Shown: one piece after another, positions 15,956-24,865 of the stretch
Layout of the letters: each line of letters begins with the position of its first letter
Numbering within the stretch: the stretch's first letter is position 1
NCBI RefSeq assembly: GCF_003234185.1
Contig: NZ_QKSM01000002.1
Location: 62,001-126,000, forward strand
DNA: 64,000 nt
Direction of reading: 5' to 3'
DNA from: Curtobacterium sp. MCSS17_008
GTDB lineage: Bacteria; Actinomycetota; Actinomycetes; Actinomycetales; Microbacteriaceae
Made by a program: the position numbers and the translations under genes
The notes under the pieces: model-generated
The model's database searches: none
The model's input: only the letters and a program-made list of their open reading frames with translations
Told to the model about the DNA's origin: nothing

Positions 15956-17359
15956 ATGACGACGATGACGACGACACGACGGCGGGGGAGCACGGCGGTG
16001 GCCGTGCTCGTCGCCGGCACCTTCTTCATGGAGCTCCTGGACGGCACCATCCTGGCGACGGCCGCCCCGGCGATGGGACGGGATCTCGGGGTCGACTCGG
16101 CGGCGATCGGCGTCGCGATCACCGCGTACCTCGTGACCCTCGCCGTGTTCATCCCGGTGAGCGGGTGGCTCACCGACCGCGTCGGGTCGCGCACGGTGTT
16201 CGCCGGCGCGATCGCCCTGTTCACGCTCGCCTCCGCGCTCTGCGCCGCGTCGACCGGGCTGGTCGAGTTGACGCTCTGGCGCATCCTGCAGGGCCTCGGA
16301 GGAGCGCTCATGGTGCCGGTCGGGCGGCTCGTCGTGCTCCGCAGTGCCGGACGCGAGCAACTCGTCACCGCGATCGCCATCCTGACCTGGCCGGCGCTCG
16401 CGGCCCCGATCATCGCGCCCTTCGTCGGCGGGGTCCTCGTGGACACGTTGAGCTGGCACTGGATCTTCCTGGTGAACATCCCGCTCGGGGTCGTCGCCTT
16501 CGTCGCGGCGCTCGTGCTCGTCCCGCAGGAGCGCGCCCCCGAGCGGGTGCCGTTCGACTGGCTCGGGTCGTTGCTCGCCTGCGTCGGGCTCGGGTCCCTC
16601 GTGGTGATGGCGTCGCTGCTCGCGCTCGACACGGTCCCGCTCGTCGCGGTCGTCGCCTCCGGCGTCCTCGGCGCGGTGTGCTGCTGGCTCGCCGTCCGGC
16701 ACTTCCGTCGGGCACCGCACCCGATCATGGGGCTCGGCTCGTTCCGCCTCGAGACCTTCCGCGTCTCGCACGCCGGCGGCAGCCTGTTCCGGCTCGCCGT
16801 GTCGGCCGTGCCCTTCGTGCTGCCGCTGCTGTTCCAGGACGCCTGGGGGTGGAGCGCGGTCCTCGCGGGCTCCGCGGTGCTCTGGGTGTTCGTCGGCAAC
16901 CTCGGGATCAAGCCCATGACGACGCCGTTCCTCCGCTGGTTCGGCTACCGTCCGGTGATCGTCGTGTCGAGCGCGGTCGCGGCGCTGAGCGTCGTCGCGA
17001 TGGTGTTCCTGACCGAGGACACCCCCTTCTGGCTGCTCGCCGTGCTCCTCGTGGTGAGCGGTGCCGCACGGTCGGTCGGCTTCACGGCGTACAACACCAT
17101 CGCCTTCGCGGACGTCGAACAGGCGGACATGACGCCGGCGAACACGCTGTCCTCGACGCTCCAGCAGGTCGCGGCGGGCTTCGGCGTCGCCGTCGCCGCA
17201 GTCGTGATCCGTGCGGCGGCGGGGCTCGGCGGGACCGGGCCCTACGACGTGGCGTTCTCGGTGATCGCCGTGCTGCTCGTCGTCGCGTGCGTCGAGGGCG
17301 TGCTGATGAGCCGGACGGCGGGGGACACCGTGCGGCCGGCCCGGCGGGTGCGCGCCTGA
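15956..17359 (+). CDS. MFS transporter, drug:H+ antiporter-2 type
   Basis: A 467-residue transporter of the major facilitator superfamily with about 12-14 helices. Motifs are FMELLDGTILATAAPAM (helix 1 acidic motif), GWLTDRVGSRTVF (loop 2-3 motif A), WRILQGLGGALMVPVGR (motif C-like) and LSWHWIFLVNIPLG, typical of EmrB/QacA-like exporters. It is expected to export a drug or metabolite by proton exchange in the cytoplasmic membrane. The ATG at 15956 (MTTMTTTRRR) has a weak ribosome site. There is no adjacent dedicated regulator. Confidence 0.9.
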   Translation: MTTMTTTRRRGSTAVAVLVAGTFFMELLDGTILATAAPAMGRDLGVDSAAIGVAITAYLVTLAVFIPVSGWLTDRVGSRTVFAGAIALFTLASALCAASTGLVELTLWRILQGLGGALMVPVGRLVVLRSAGREQLVTAIAILTWPALAAPIIAPFVGGVLVDTLSWHWIFLVNIPLGVVAFVAALVLVPQERAPERVPFDWLGSLLACVGLGSLVVMASLLALDTVPLVAVVASGVLGAVCCWLAVRHFRRAPHPIMGLGSFRLETFRVSHAGGSLFRLAVSAVPFVLPLLFQDAWGWSAVLAGSAVLWVFVGNLGIKPMTTPFLRWFGYRPVIVVSSAVAALSVVAMVFLTEDTPFWLLAVLLVVSGAARSVGFTAYNTIAFADVEQADMTPANTLSSTLQQVAAGFGVAVAAVVIRAAAGLGGTGPYDVAFSVIAVLLVVACVEGVLMSRTAGDTVRPARRVRA

Positions 17360-17528
17360 CGGCGGGGGACACGGTCCGGGTGGCGTCGCGCGCCCACCTG
17401 ACGGCATCCGTTCCCGGCACGGTCACACGCGCGAAACCCGCGGTGCGCTACGGTCACAGCAACTGTCGGCGACAGCCGAGTACGGTTGCCGCGGCAGGGT
17501 GACCGAGACACCCAGGACGGAAGGCAGC

Positions 17529-18308
17529 ATGGCCGGGCCACAGCACCAGGGGACGATCGCGGGCGAGACCGCCGTGCAGCCCACCGAGCTGCGTGTCGTC
17601 AGCTACAACCTCCGCGAGCACACCGCGAACAGCGAGCTCGCCGCCCTGGCCGAGGCCTCGCAGGCCGACGTCATCTGCGTGCAGGAGTGCGACAGCAACG
17701 ACCTCGCTCCGAGCGTCGCGGGGCTGTCACTCGCCGCCTCGACGAAGGCGAACCGGCTCGGCCTGGCGATCTACAAGCGCGACGACCGGTTCGAGCTGCA
17801 GGACTTCAGCATCCACTCGCTGCAGAAGTCCCTGCACGACCGCGTCCTCGCCCCCGCCCACGAGCGGCTGATCGCCATGCACCTCCGCGACACCGAGGCC
17901 GACGCCGAGGTCATCGTGGCCTCGTTCCACGCGTCGCCGCTCACCGCCACGAACTCGCTGCGCCGCAAGCAGATCGAGGCCGCGCACCAGTTCGTCCGCG
18001 ACCTCTCCGACGAGGCCCCGGCGATCATGGTCGGTGACTTCAACTACCCCTGGTTCCAGACGAACCTGCGGCGGAAGATCGAGCAGCACGGGTTCGCGCT
18101 GTCGCTCTCTGACCAGCCGACCTACCTGCGCTACCGGAAGTTCACGGGCCACTTCGACTTCGCGACGAGCGTCGGCCTGCACATCGCCGGCGTGGAGACC
18201 CTGCCCGCGGGCATCTCGGACCACCGTCCGATCCTGGTGCGTGCCCACTACGAGCACCCCGGCACCGCGACGGCCGCCGTCGAGGTCCCGGAGACCCCGA
18301 CGGCCTGA
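17529..18308 (+). CDS. Endonuclease/exonuclease/phosphatase family protein
   Basis: A 259-residue EEP-superfamily protein. It has the metal and catalytic blocks: VVSYNLREHTANSELAAL, VICVQECDSNDL (the Glu of the QE motif), VGDFNYPW (GDFN), and ISDHRPILV (SDH). A DNase-I-like phosphodiesterase or phosphatase acting on nucleic acid or phospholipid is expected. There is no signal peptide, so it is probably cytosolic. The ATG at 17529 has a GGAAGG site; an upstream in-frame GTG at 17499 is the alternative. Confidence 0.82.
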   Translation: MAGPQHQGTIAGETAVQPTELRVVSYNLREHTANSELAALAEASQADVICVQECDSNDLAPSVAGLSLAASTKANRLGLAIYKRDDRFELQDFSIHSLQKSLHDRVLAPAHERLIAMHLRDTEADAEVIVASFHASPLTATNSLRRKQIEAAHQFVRDLSDEAPAIMVGDFNYPWFQTNLRRKIEQHGFALSLSDQPTYLRYRKFTGHFDFATSVGLHIAGVETLPAGISDHRPILVRAHYEHPGTATAAVEVPETPTA

Positions 18309-18339
18309 CGCGGCCAGCCCCCGCGTCCCGTTCGCACAC

Positions 18340-18444
18340 CACACTGTCGCCCGGCCGTCCTGGTCGCACGACGCGCCGTCGCGCGGCCGTCCTGGTCGCA
18401 CGACACGCCGTCGCGCGGGTTCGTGAGCGGCGAGTCGTGCGACC
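18340..18444. repeat. Family-2 repeat array (tggtcgcacgac units)
   Basis: Tandem 32-bp units starting tggtcgcacgac at 18361 and 18393, with a partial unit before them (18340-18360). The block ends with gtgagcggcgagtcgtgcgacc (18423-18444), whose last part is the reverse complement of the unit head, so the array can fold. A related array lies at 32827-32975. A family-1 hairpin follows 40 bp downstream at both places. Confidence 0.85.
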
Positions 18445-18482
18445 GGAGCACCCGCCGGCACCGCGCCCGCGGCGCAACCACA

Positions 18483-18532
18483 CGACGGACGGGAGACGCG
18501 GTGCCAGCCGGCACCGCGCCTCCCGTCCGTCG
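18483..18532. terminator. Family-1 hairpin
   Basis: Arms 18483-18505 and 18510-18532, cgacggacgggagacgcggt and complement, 22 of 23 paired, 4-nt loop. It lies between convergent genes and is expected to end both the EEP gene and the met operon. Confidence 0.8.
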
Positions 18533-18546
18533 TCGCTGGCGTCGCG

Positions 18547-19221
18547 TCAGCGCCGCAGGGTCGCCCGCGCCAACCGGTTGCCGATGAACTGCCCGAGCTG
18601 CACGATGACCACGATCGCCGCCACCGACACGTAGACGATCCACCAGTCGTACCGCTGCGAGCCGTACACGATCGCGTACTCGCCGAGGCCGCCACCGCCG
18701 ATGAGGGCGCCCTGGGCGGTCATGTCGACGATGCCCACGAAGATGAACGTGTAGCCGAGGATGAGCGGTCCGACGCCCTCGGGGATGAGCACCGTGAGCA
18801 GGATGGACACCGGGTGCGCTCCCGACGCCCGCGCTGCCTCGACCACGCCCGGGTCGACCGCGAGCAGGTTCTGCTCGACGATCCGGGACACCGCGAACGA
18901 CGCCGCGAGCGAGATGGCGAACGTCACCGCGGGGACACCGATCGTGGTCTGCACGGCGACCCGCGACAGGGGCGCGATGGCCGCGAGGAAGATCACGAAC
19001 GGGATTGGCCGCACGATGTTCACGACCACGTTGACGATCGTGTACACCGCGCGGTTGCCGAGCAGGTTGCCCGGTCGGGTCGCGTACAGGACGAGGCCGA
19101 GTGCGAGCCCGATGACCCCGGCGACGACGAGCGAGACGAGCGTCATCACGAGGGTGTCGCGGATCGCGGCGAAGAACACGTCCGACGTGTCGATCACGCT
19201 CTGGAAGCCGTTGCCGTTCAC
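18547..19221 (-). CDS. metI: Methionine ABC transporter permease
   Basis: A 224-residue membrane permease with five helices, partner of MetN and MetQ in D/L-methionine uptake. It has TLVMTLVSLVVAGVIGLALG, NIVRPIPFVIFLAAIAPLSR, and the cytoplasmic coupling loop EAARASGAHPVSILLTVLIPE that contacts the ATPase. The GTG start at 19221 overlaps the metN stop (GTGA). It is the last gene of metQNI. Confidence 0.95.
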   Translation of the reverse strand: MNGNGFQSVIDTSDVFFAAIRDTLVMTLVSLVVAGVIGLALGLVLYATRPGNLLGNRAVYTIVNVVVNIVRPIPFVIFLAAIAPLSRVAVQTTIGVPAVTFAISLAASFAVSRIVEQNLLAVDPGVVEAARASGAHPVSILLTVLIPEGVGPLILGYTFIFVGIVDMTAQGALIGGGGLGEYAIVYGSQRYDWWIVYVSVAAIVVIVQLGQFIGNRLARATLRR

Positions 19222-20258
19222 GCTGCTGCCTCCTCGTCGACGGTGATCCGCCCGTCCCGCAGGGCATCGAGCGCCCGGTCGACGGCGGAGGGGTCGTCCG
19301 CCGTGAGCTCGTAGGTGAGCGATCCGATGCGCCGCTCGCGGATCTCGCCGACCCCGCCGAACACGAGCTCCGCGGAGACGCCCGCCGTGCGGAACGCGGC
19401 GTCGACCCGGTTCTGCAGGCCGACCTCGTCGGTGATCTGCACGGTCACGAGCCGACCGCGGTGGTGTTCGCGCAGCCGCGTGAGCTGCTCGGCGGATGGG
19501 CGGTCGTGCAGCGCGGTGCGGACGAAGCGCTGCGCGGCACCCGTCTGCGGCGAGGCGAAGACGTCGTAGACGTCCCCGACCTCGACGACGCGGCCCTGTT
19601 CCATCACGGCGACCCGGTCGGCGATCTGCCGCACCGCGTCCATCTCGTGGGTGATGACGATGATCGTCACGCCGAGCTCCCGGTTGACGCGGCGCAGGAG
19701 CGCGAGGACCTCGGACGTGGTCTCCGGGTCGAGGGCACTCGTGGCCTCGTCGGCGAGGAGCAGCTCGGGGTTCGAGGCGAGCGCGCGGGCGATGCCGACG
19801 CGCTGCTTCTGCCCGCCGGAGAGCTGCTCCGGGTAGGCGTGCGCCCGTTCGAGCAGCCCCACGAAGTCGAGGAGCTCGGCGACGCGGCGGTCCCGCTCGT
19901 CCTTCTCGACGCCCGCGACCTTGAGCGGGTACGCGACGTTGCCGGCGATCGTGCGGGAGCGGAACAGGTTGAACTGCTGGAAGATCATGCCGATCTTCCG
20001 GCGTGCCAGGCGGCGGTCCCGCTCGGGGATCGCCGTCAGTTCCTGCCCGCCGACGGTCACGCTGCCGGACGACGGCAGCTCGAGCGCGTTGACGAGGCGG
20101 ACGAGCGTGGACTTGCCGGCGCCGGAGTACCCGATGACGCCGAGGACCTCTCCCTGGTGCACGTCCAGGGAGACGTCCTCGACGGCCACCACGGTCTCGC
20201 CGGTGTCGGCGCGGCGGTAGTGCTTGGAGACGCCGCGGAGTTCGACGAGGGCGGGCAC
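19218..20258 (-). CDS. metN: Methionine ABC transporter ATP-binding protein
   Basis: A 346-residue ATPase that drives methionine import. The Walker A is GYSGAGKSTLVRLVNAL, followed by the Q-loop (IFQQFNLF), the signature LSGGQKQRVGIARAL, Walker B LLLADEATSALDP and the H-loop (VITHEMDAVRQI). The C-terminal approximately 90 residues (about 255-346) form the NIL/ACT-like domain that binds methionine and inhibits transport. The GTG start shares one base with the stop of metQ, so the genes are coupled. Confidence 0.96.
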   Translation of the reverse strand: MPALVELRGVSKHYRRADTGETVVAVEDVSLDVHQGEVLGVIGYSGAGKSTLVRLVNALELPSSGSVTVGGQELTAIPERDRRLARRKIGMIFQQFNLFRSRTIAGNVAYPLKVAGVEKDERDRRVAELLDFVGLLERAHAYPEQLSGGQKQRVGIARALASNPELLLADEATSALDPETTSEVLALLRRVNRELGVTIIVITHEMDAVRQIADRVAVMEQGRVVEVGDVYDVFASPQTGAAQRFVRTALHDRPSAEQLTRLREHHRGRLVTVQITDEVGLQNRVDAAFRTAGVSAELVFGGVGEIRERRIGSLTYELTADDPSAVDRALDALRDGRITVDEEAAA

Positions 20259-21208
20259 TACTGCTTGGCCGCCTTCGCGTCCTGCTCGACCTTCGCGAGC
20301 TCGTCCTGCAGCTTCTCGGCGCTCTCGTCGCGGGCGACGGCCTCGGGCAGGTCCTTCGCGAACGCCTCCTGCACGGCCGGGTCCTGGAACAGCTCCGCCA
20401 GGTCGAGGTACGTCTCGTTGTCCTTGTCGGCGTCGCGCACCGCGAAGACGTTCACGTAGGGGGCGGCGCTCGCGCTCGACGGGTCGTCCTGGTAGATGAT
20501 GTCGCTCGTGGGGAGCTTCGCGGCGGTCGCGAAGTTGTTGTTCACCACGGCGGCGGCGACGGAGCCCTGCTGCAGCGCGTTGGCGGTCTGCGAGGCGTCG
20601 AGCGGCTGGACGTCGACCTTCGACGACTCGACGTCGGTCGTGGTCGAGAACGCCGACCCGCCGTCCTCGAGCTCGAGGAGCCCGGTGGCCTGCAGGATGA
20701 GCAGCGCGCGGGCCTGGTTGATGGAGTCGTTGGGGATCGCGACCTTCGCGTTCTCCGGCAGCTCGCTCGTCTTGTCGTACTCCGTCGCGTAGAGCGGCAG
20801 CGGGTAGACGGCGGTCGAACCGATCGGCTGCAGGTCGTCGTTCGACGTGACGTTGTAGTCCGCCAGGTACTGGATGTGCTGGAACTGGTTGATGTCCAGC
20901 TGGCCGTCCTTGAGCGCCGGGTTCGGCAGCGAGTAGTCCGAGAAGTTCGTCAGCTCGACCGTCACGCCGAGCTCGTCCTTCGCGAGCTTCGTGTAGGTGC
21001 TCCAGTAGCCGAGCGACTTGTCGGCGACACCGATCGTGACGGTCTTGTCGGAGCCGCCGCCGGAGGCTGCGTCGTCGGACCCACCGGAGCGGACGGCGGC
21101 CACGACGACGGCGACGACGATCGCGACCACGACCACCGCCGCGGCGATGATCCAGCCGACGGGGCGCTTGCCCTTCGGCTTCTGGGGCAGGACGGGTGCT
21201 GCGGACAT
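20258..21208 (-). CDS. metQ: Methionine ABC transporter substrate-binding protein, membrane-anchored
   Basis: A 316-residue NlpA/MetQ family binding protein. Family blocks are VTIGVADKSLGYWS, DINQFQHIQYLADYN, AIPNDSINQARALLIL and NNNFATAAKLP. Unlike typical lipoprotein MetQ it has no lipobox Cys. Instead residues about 14-39 form a long uninterrupted hydrophobic helix (GWIIAAAVVVVAIVVAVVVA), preceded by a Lys/Arg-rich tail and followed by a Gly/Ser linker, so it is probably anchored by an uncleaved signal-anchor. The ATG has a GAGGAG site. It leads the metQNI operon. Confidence 0.93.
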   Translation of the reverse strand: MSAAPVLPQKPKGKRPVGWIIAAAVVVVAIVVAVVVAAVRSGGSDDAASGGGSDKTVTIGVADKSLGYWSTYTKLAKDELGVTVELTNFSDYSLPNPALKDGQLDINQFQHIQYLADYNVTSNDDLQPIGSTAVYPLPLYATEYDKTSELPENAKVAIPNDSINQARALLILQATGLLELEDGGSAFSTTTDVESSKVDVQPLDASQTANALQQGSVAAAVVNNNFATAAKLPTSDIIYQDDPSSASAAPYVNVFAVRDADKDNETYLDLAELFQDPAVQEAFAKDLPEAVARDESAEKLQDELAKVEQDAKAAKQ

Positions 21209-21431
21209 GGGGTGCTCCTCGTGGGGACGTGCCCGGACGGGCGGGGCGAGCCCGGACGGCTGCGTGCACGGGCGGTGCTGTGGCGGCCGCGGGTCCCCGC
21301 GGCACGCGTTCGAGTGTGACCGCCGCCGGCTCGCCGTGGCCAATCCGTTCCGCCGTGTTACATCGGGACGACTTCTCCACAGGTCACGTCCGGGGCCCCG
21401 AGGACGCAGCGCCGGTTGGTTGACTCGGACC
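21209..21431. other. Divergent region upstream of metQ and the ligase-like gene
   Basis: The 223-bp region holds a GAGGAG ribosome site for metQ on the minus strand. I see no recognised S-box or other methionine riboswitch. No gene is visible. Confidence 0.4.
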
Positions 21432-21923
21432 GTGCGCAGCATCGAACTCGTCCTCGCCCCCGATCCCGACGCCGCCGTGCGTGCTGCGTGGGACGCCCTG
21501 ATCGCCGCCGACCTGCCGAGCCTCGGGCGCTCGGGCACGAACAGTCCGCACGTCACGCTCGCTGCCGGCGACGACCTGCCGGTGCCGGACGGCTTCGACG
21601 TGCCGGTGCCGACCTCCGTCCGGCTCGGCGGGCTCCTGCTGTTCCCCGCCGGCCCGGACCGGTCGGTGTTGGTCCGCGCGGTCGTCGTCGACCCGGAGCT
21701 GGCCGCCTTCCACGCCGCGGTGCACCGGGTCGCGCCGGACGCCGTCGAGACCTCGTCGCCGGGCGCGTGGTCGCCGCACGTCACGTTCGCGCGTCGTGTC
21801 CGCGACGCCGACCTGCCGCGGGCGGTCGCCGCACTGCGCGCAGCGCCCCTGCCCGAGACCCTGACGATCGGCGGTGTCCGGCACTGGGACGGGGAGACGA
21901 GGACGGTCACCCCCGTCGCGTGA
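21432..21923 (+). CDS. 2'-5' RNA ligase family protein
   Basis: A 163-residue 2H phosphodiesterase-fold protein. The two HxT/HxS catalytic motifs are seen as SPHVTLAAG (about residue 40) and SPHVTFARR (about residue 120), placed symmetrically as the family requires. These enzymes act on cyclic phosphates or 2'-5' RNA linkages; the true substrate here is unknown. The GTG start at 21432 (MRSIELVLAPDPD) starts the first strand directly. Confidence 0.85.
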   Translation: MRSIELVLAPDPDAAVRAAWDALIAADLPSLGRSGTNSPHVTLAAGDDLPVPDGFDVPVPTSVRLGGLLLFPAGPDRSVLVRAVVVDPELAAFHAAVHRVAPDAVETSSPGAWSPHVTFARRVRDADLPRAVAALRAAPLPETLTIGGVRHWDGETRTVTPVA

Positions 21924-21958
21924 CGCCAGCGAGGCCACGACCGGTCGGGAGGCACGGC

Positions 21959-23206
21959 TCAGGTCCGCAGGACCCGCTCGCCGAAGGCCGATGCGAACGT
22001 CCGCTCCGGGTCGGCCGCCGCCACCAGTCGCCGGAAGTCCGGCAGCCGCGGCCACAGTGCCGAGACCGCGTCCGCGTCCAGCGAGCTCATCTTCCCCCAG
22101 TGCGGGCGGCCGTCGAACGGGGCCAGCCGGGCCTCGAGGTCGGGCAGCAGCGCCGCGACCTCCGTCGGGTGCTTCTGCCAGGTGAAGGCGATGCAGAGGA
22201 CGTCCTCGCCCTGCGTCGGGCTGAGCCAGTACGGGTCCGCCGCCATCGTCCGGAGTTCGCAGACGTGCAGGTGCGGCTGGATCCGGTCCGCGAGCCCGCG
22301 CACGGCCTCGAGTGCGGCGGCGGCGTGCCGCAGCGGGACGAAGTGCTCGCTCTGCACCTCGGACCCGACGCTCGGCACCGCGTCGATCGGGAAGTGCGGC
22401 AACCGGTCCCACCACGGGCCGACGGAACCGTCCCGCGCGGTGTGATGTCCGTCGGCGGGTCGCCCGGGCAGCCGCGGCGCGCCGAGCAGTGCGTCGGGGA
22501 CGGTGACGTCGTCGGCGCCGTCGGGGACGCGGGACTTCACCAGCACCTCGCTGACCCGGTCCCCGAAGACGGTGTACGAGCACACCGAGTACGCCGCGGC
22601 GTGAACGTCGGCCACGTGTGCGACGAACCGCTCCCAGGGGATCGGTCCGTACGTGTCCTGGCGCATGCGGTAGGTGGGCTCGACGTCGACCTCGACGCGC
22701 GTGACGATGCCGAGCAGTCCGAGGTGCAGGACGGCTCCGTCGAAGTCGTCGTCGCCGCGCCGCAGCACGCGTCGGGACCCGTCCGCGCCGAGCAGCTCGA
22801 ACGACCGCACGGCGGTGCTGAGCGACCCGAGCGTGGTCCCCGAGCCGTGCGTCCCGGTGGCGATCGCGCCGCCGATCGAGATGTGCGGCAGCGATCCGGT
22901 GTTGTGCAGGGCGACCCCGGCGGCGTCGAGCTCGGGTGCGACGAGTCCGTAGCGGGTGCCGGCACCCATGGTCGCGGTGCCCACCGCGGAGTCGACGACC
23001 AGGTCGGTGGGGATGCCGGTCAGGTCGAGGAGCACACCGGACGTGTCCGCGACGTCGTTGAACGAGTGGCGGGTGCCGAGGCCGTGCACCCGCGATGCCC
23101 TGGCGACGACCTCGGCGGCCTCGTCGATCGTCCGCGGTCGCACCACCCGTTCGGCCGAGTAGGTGACCGTGCCGGACCAGTTCAGCTCAGGCGTCGTCGA
23201 CCGCAT
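21959..23206 (-). CDS. FAD-binding sugar-1,4-lactone oxidase
   Basis: A 415-residue FAD-linked oxidase like D-arabinono-1,4-lactone or xylitol oxidase. The N-terminal PCMH FAD domain (about 14-180) has VHGLGTRHSFNDVADT, ISIGGAIATGTHGSG (the GxxTHGSG cofactor loop) and AVLHLGLLGIVTRVEVDV. The C-terminal ALO domain contains WEFERF-like aromatic blocks and ends with AFGERVL-type residues near GKMSSLD. It oxidises a sugar acid or polyol and passes electrons to oxygen. The ATG at 23206 starts MRSTTPELNWSG, typical for the family. Confidence 0.88.
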   Translation of the reverse strand: MRSTTPELNWSGTVTYSAERVVRPRTIDEAAEVVARASRVHGLGTRHSFNDVADTSGVLLDLTGIPTDLVVDSAVGTATMGAGTRYGLVAPELDAAGVALHNTGSLPHISIGGAIATGTHGSGTTLGSLSTAVRSFELLGADGSRRVLRRGDDDFDGAVLHLGLLGIVTRVEVDVEPTYRMRQDTYGPIPWERFVAHVADVHAAAYSVCSYTVFGDRVSEVLVKSRVPDGADDVTVPDALLGAPRLPGRPADGHHTARDGSVGPWWDRLPHFPIDAVPSVGSEVQSEHFVPLRHAAAALEAVRGLADRIQPHLHVCELRTMAADPYWLSPTQGEDVLCIAFTWQKHPTEVAALLPDLEARLAPFDGRPHWGKMSSLDADAVSALWPRLPDFRRLVAAADPERTFASAFGERVLRT

Positions 23207-23259
23207 GGCGCCCACGATGCCAGGTCCGCGCGGGCGGGGCACCGTGGGCGGGACGGGGC

Positions 23260-24744
23260 TCAGTGCATCGCGGGCGCACCGGCGGGGGCGCCCTCGGGGG
23301 CCTCCGGGCGGCGGACCAGCGACGACGTCAGGATCCCGAACAGCGAGATCACCCCGCCGACCAGGAAGGCCGTCTGCACGCCGGACGCCGTCGCCGATGC
23401 GACCCCGGACGCGTCCGCGTCGGCTCCGGCCGTGGCGGCGCCGATCGTCAGCAGCGTCACGAACAGTGCCGTACCGGCCGCGCCGGCCAGCTGCTGCGCC
23501 GTGCCGAGCACCGCGCTGCCGTGCGAGTACAGCTTCGGCGGCAGCCCCCCGAGCGCCGCGGTGAACAGCGGCGTGAAGGTGAGCGCGAGGCCGATGCTCA
23601 GCACGACGTGGGCGCCGAGCACGAACCACACGCTGGTGTCGACGCCGACCGTGGAGAGCGCCCAGAGCACGGCGCTGATGATGACCGAACCGGGCACGAG
23701 CAGCACGCGGGGGCCGCGTCGGTCGTAGATCCGGCCGACGACGGGGGAGAGCAGGCCCATGACCAGGCCACCGGGCAGGAGCAGCAGGCCGACGGTCAGG
23801 ACCTCGAGGCCGAGCACGCGCTCGAGGTAGATCGGCAGCAGGATGAGCGTGCCGAACATGGCCATGAAGCTGAGCCCCATCGCCACGATCGGCAGGGTGA
23901 AGCCCTTCGTGCGGAAGGTCCGGAGGTCGAGCAGGGCGCTGTCCGTGCGCTGCAGGCGGGTCTGCCGGAACACGAAGACCGCGAGGGCCGCGAAGCCGAC
24001 GACCAGCGCAAGGACGGGCACGAGCGGCCCGGTCGATCCCGACTCGCCGAAGCTCGAGAGCCCGAACACGATCCCGCCGAAGGCGACGGCGGACACCACG
24101 ACCGAGAGGACGTCGAGCGGCGCACGACGAGGTGTGGTGACGTTGCGCACCTTGAGCGCCCCGAGCACGAGGGCGGCGACGGCGATCGGCAGCACGAAGC
24201 CGAAGAGCCAGCGCCAGGTGAAGGCGTTCAGGATGAGGCCGGAGATCGTCGGGCCGACGGCCGGGGCCACCGAGATGACGATCGAGATGTTGCCCATGAT
24301 GCGACCGCGGTGTGCGGGCTCGACGAGGTTGAGGACGGTCGTCATGAGCAGCGGCATCATGATCGCGGTGCCGCTGGCCTGCACGATCCGGCCGACCAGG
24401 AGCAGGGGGAAGCCCGGGGCCACGAGCGCGACGAGCGTGCCGGCGGAGAACAGCGTCATGGCCGCGATGAACACCTGGCGGGTGCTGAAGCGCTGGAGCA
24501 GGAAGCCCGTGATCGGGATGACCACCGCCATCGTCAGCAGGAAGCCGGTGGTGAGCCACTGCCCGGTGGCGGCGGAGATGTCGAGGTCCTCCATCAGCCG
24601 GGGCAGTGCGACGCCCATGATCGTCTCGTTGAGGATGACGACGAACGCGGAGACGAGCAGCAGCCCGATCACGAGTCGGGTCTCGCCGGCGGAGGGCTGC
24701 GAGACGCTCCCGGTGCGCGGGGCGGAATCGACGGCCTGGGTCAT
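23260..24744 (-). CDS. MFS transporter, EmrB/QacA (DHA2) type
   Basis: A 494-residue exporter with about 14 helices, of the DHA2 subfamily. Visible are VILNETIMGVALPRLMEDL (helix-1 motif), GFLLQRFSTRQVFIAAM (motif A), GRIVQASGTAIMMPLLMTTV (motif C region), and WRWLFGFVLPIAVAAL. A disordered C-terminal tail of Pro/Ala (PEAPEGAPAGAPAMH) follows helix 14. The substrate is unknown. The gene points the same way as the lactone oxidase, 53 bp upstream of it, and could be co-transcribed. Confidence 0.92.
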   Translation of the reverse strand: MTQAVDSAPRTGSVSQPSAGETRLVIGLLLVSAFVVILNETIMGVALPRLMEDLDISAATGQWLTTGFLLTMAVVIPITGFLLQRFSTRQVFIAAMTLFSAGTLVALVAPGFPLLLVGRIVQASGTAIMMPLLMTTVLNLVEPAHRGRIMGNISIVISVAPAVGPTISGLILNAFTWRWLFGFVLPIAVAALVLGALKVRNVTTPRRAPLDVLSVVVSAVAFGGIVFGLSSFGESGSTGPLVPVLALVVGFAALAVFVFRQTRLQRTDSALLDLRTFRTKGFTLPIVAMGLSFMAMFGTLILLPIYLERVLGLEVLTVGLLLLPGGLVMGLLSPVVGRIYDRRGPRVLLVPGSVIISAVLWALSTVGVDTSVWFVLGAHVVLSIGLALTFTPLFTAALGGLPPKLYSHGSAVLGTAQQLAGAAGTALFVTLLTIGAATAGADADASGVASATASGVQTAFLVGGVISLFGILTSSLVRRPEAPEGAPAGAPAMH

Positions 24745-24865
24745 GCGGGGCTCCTGGTGGTGATCACGTGCGGCGACGAAGGGGGCGCGGGCGGCGCAGA
24801 CAGGGCAACCGCCTGGACGGACCCGAGTATTCCGCGTTCGCGTGACCTCCTCGTGAACGGGCTGG

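Noticed and set aside
14402-17407. Very long minus-strand open frame (about 1000 codons) spanning the MFS gene at 15956-17359
   Set aside because: Only the part below 15655 has membrane-protein composition. The rest is antisense to a clear MFS gene and has Arg/Asp/His-rich composition typical of shadow frames in high-GC DNA.
18340-18444. Possible CRISPR array or attachment site
   Set aside because: Units are adjacent rather than separated by unique spacers, and no integrase, recombinase or tRNA gene is nearby.
21209-21431. SAM riboswitch upstream of metQ
   Set aside because: No conserved S-box core is visible in this region on the minus strand.
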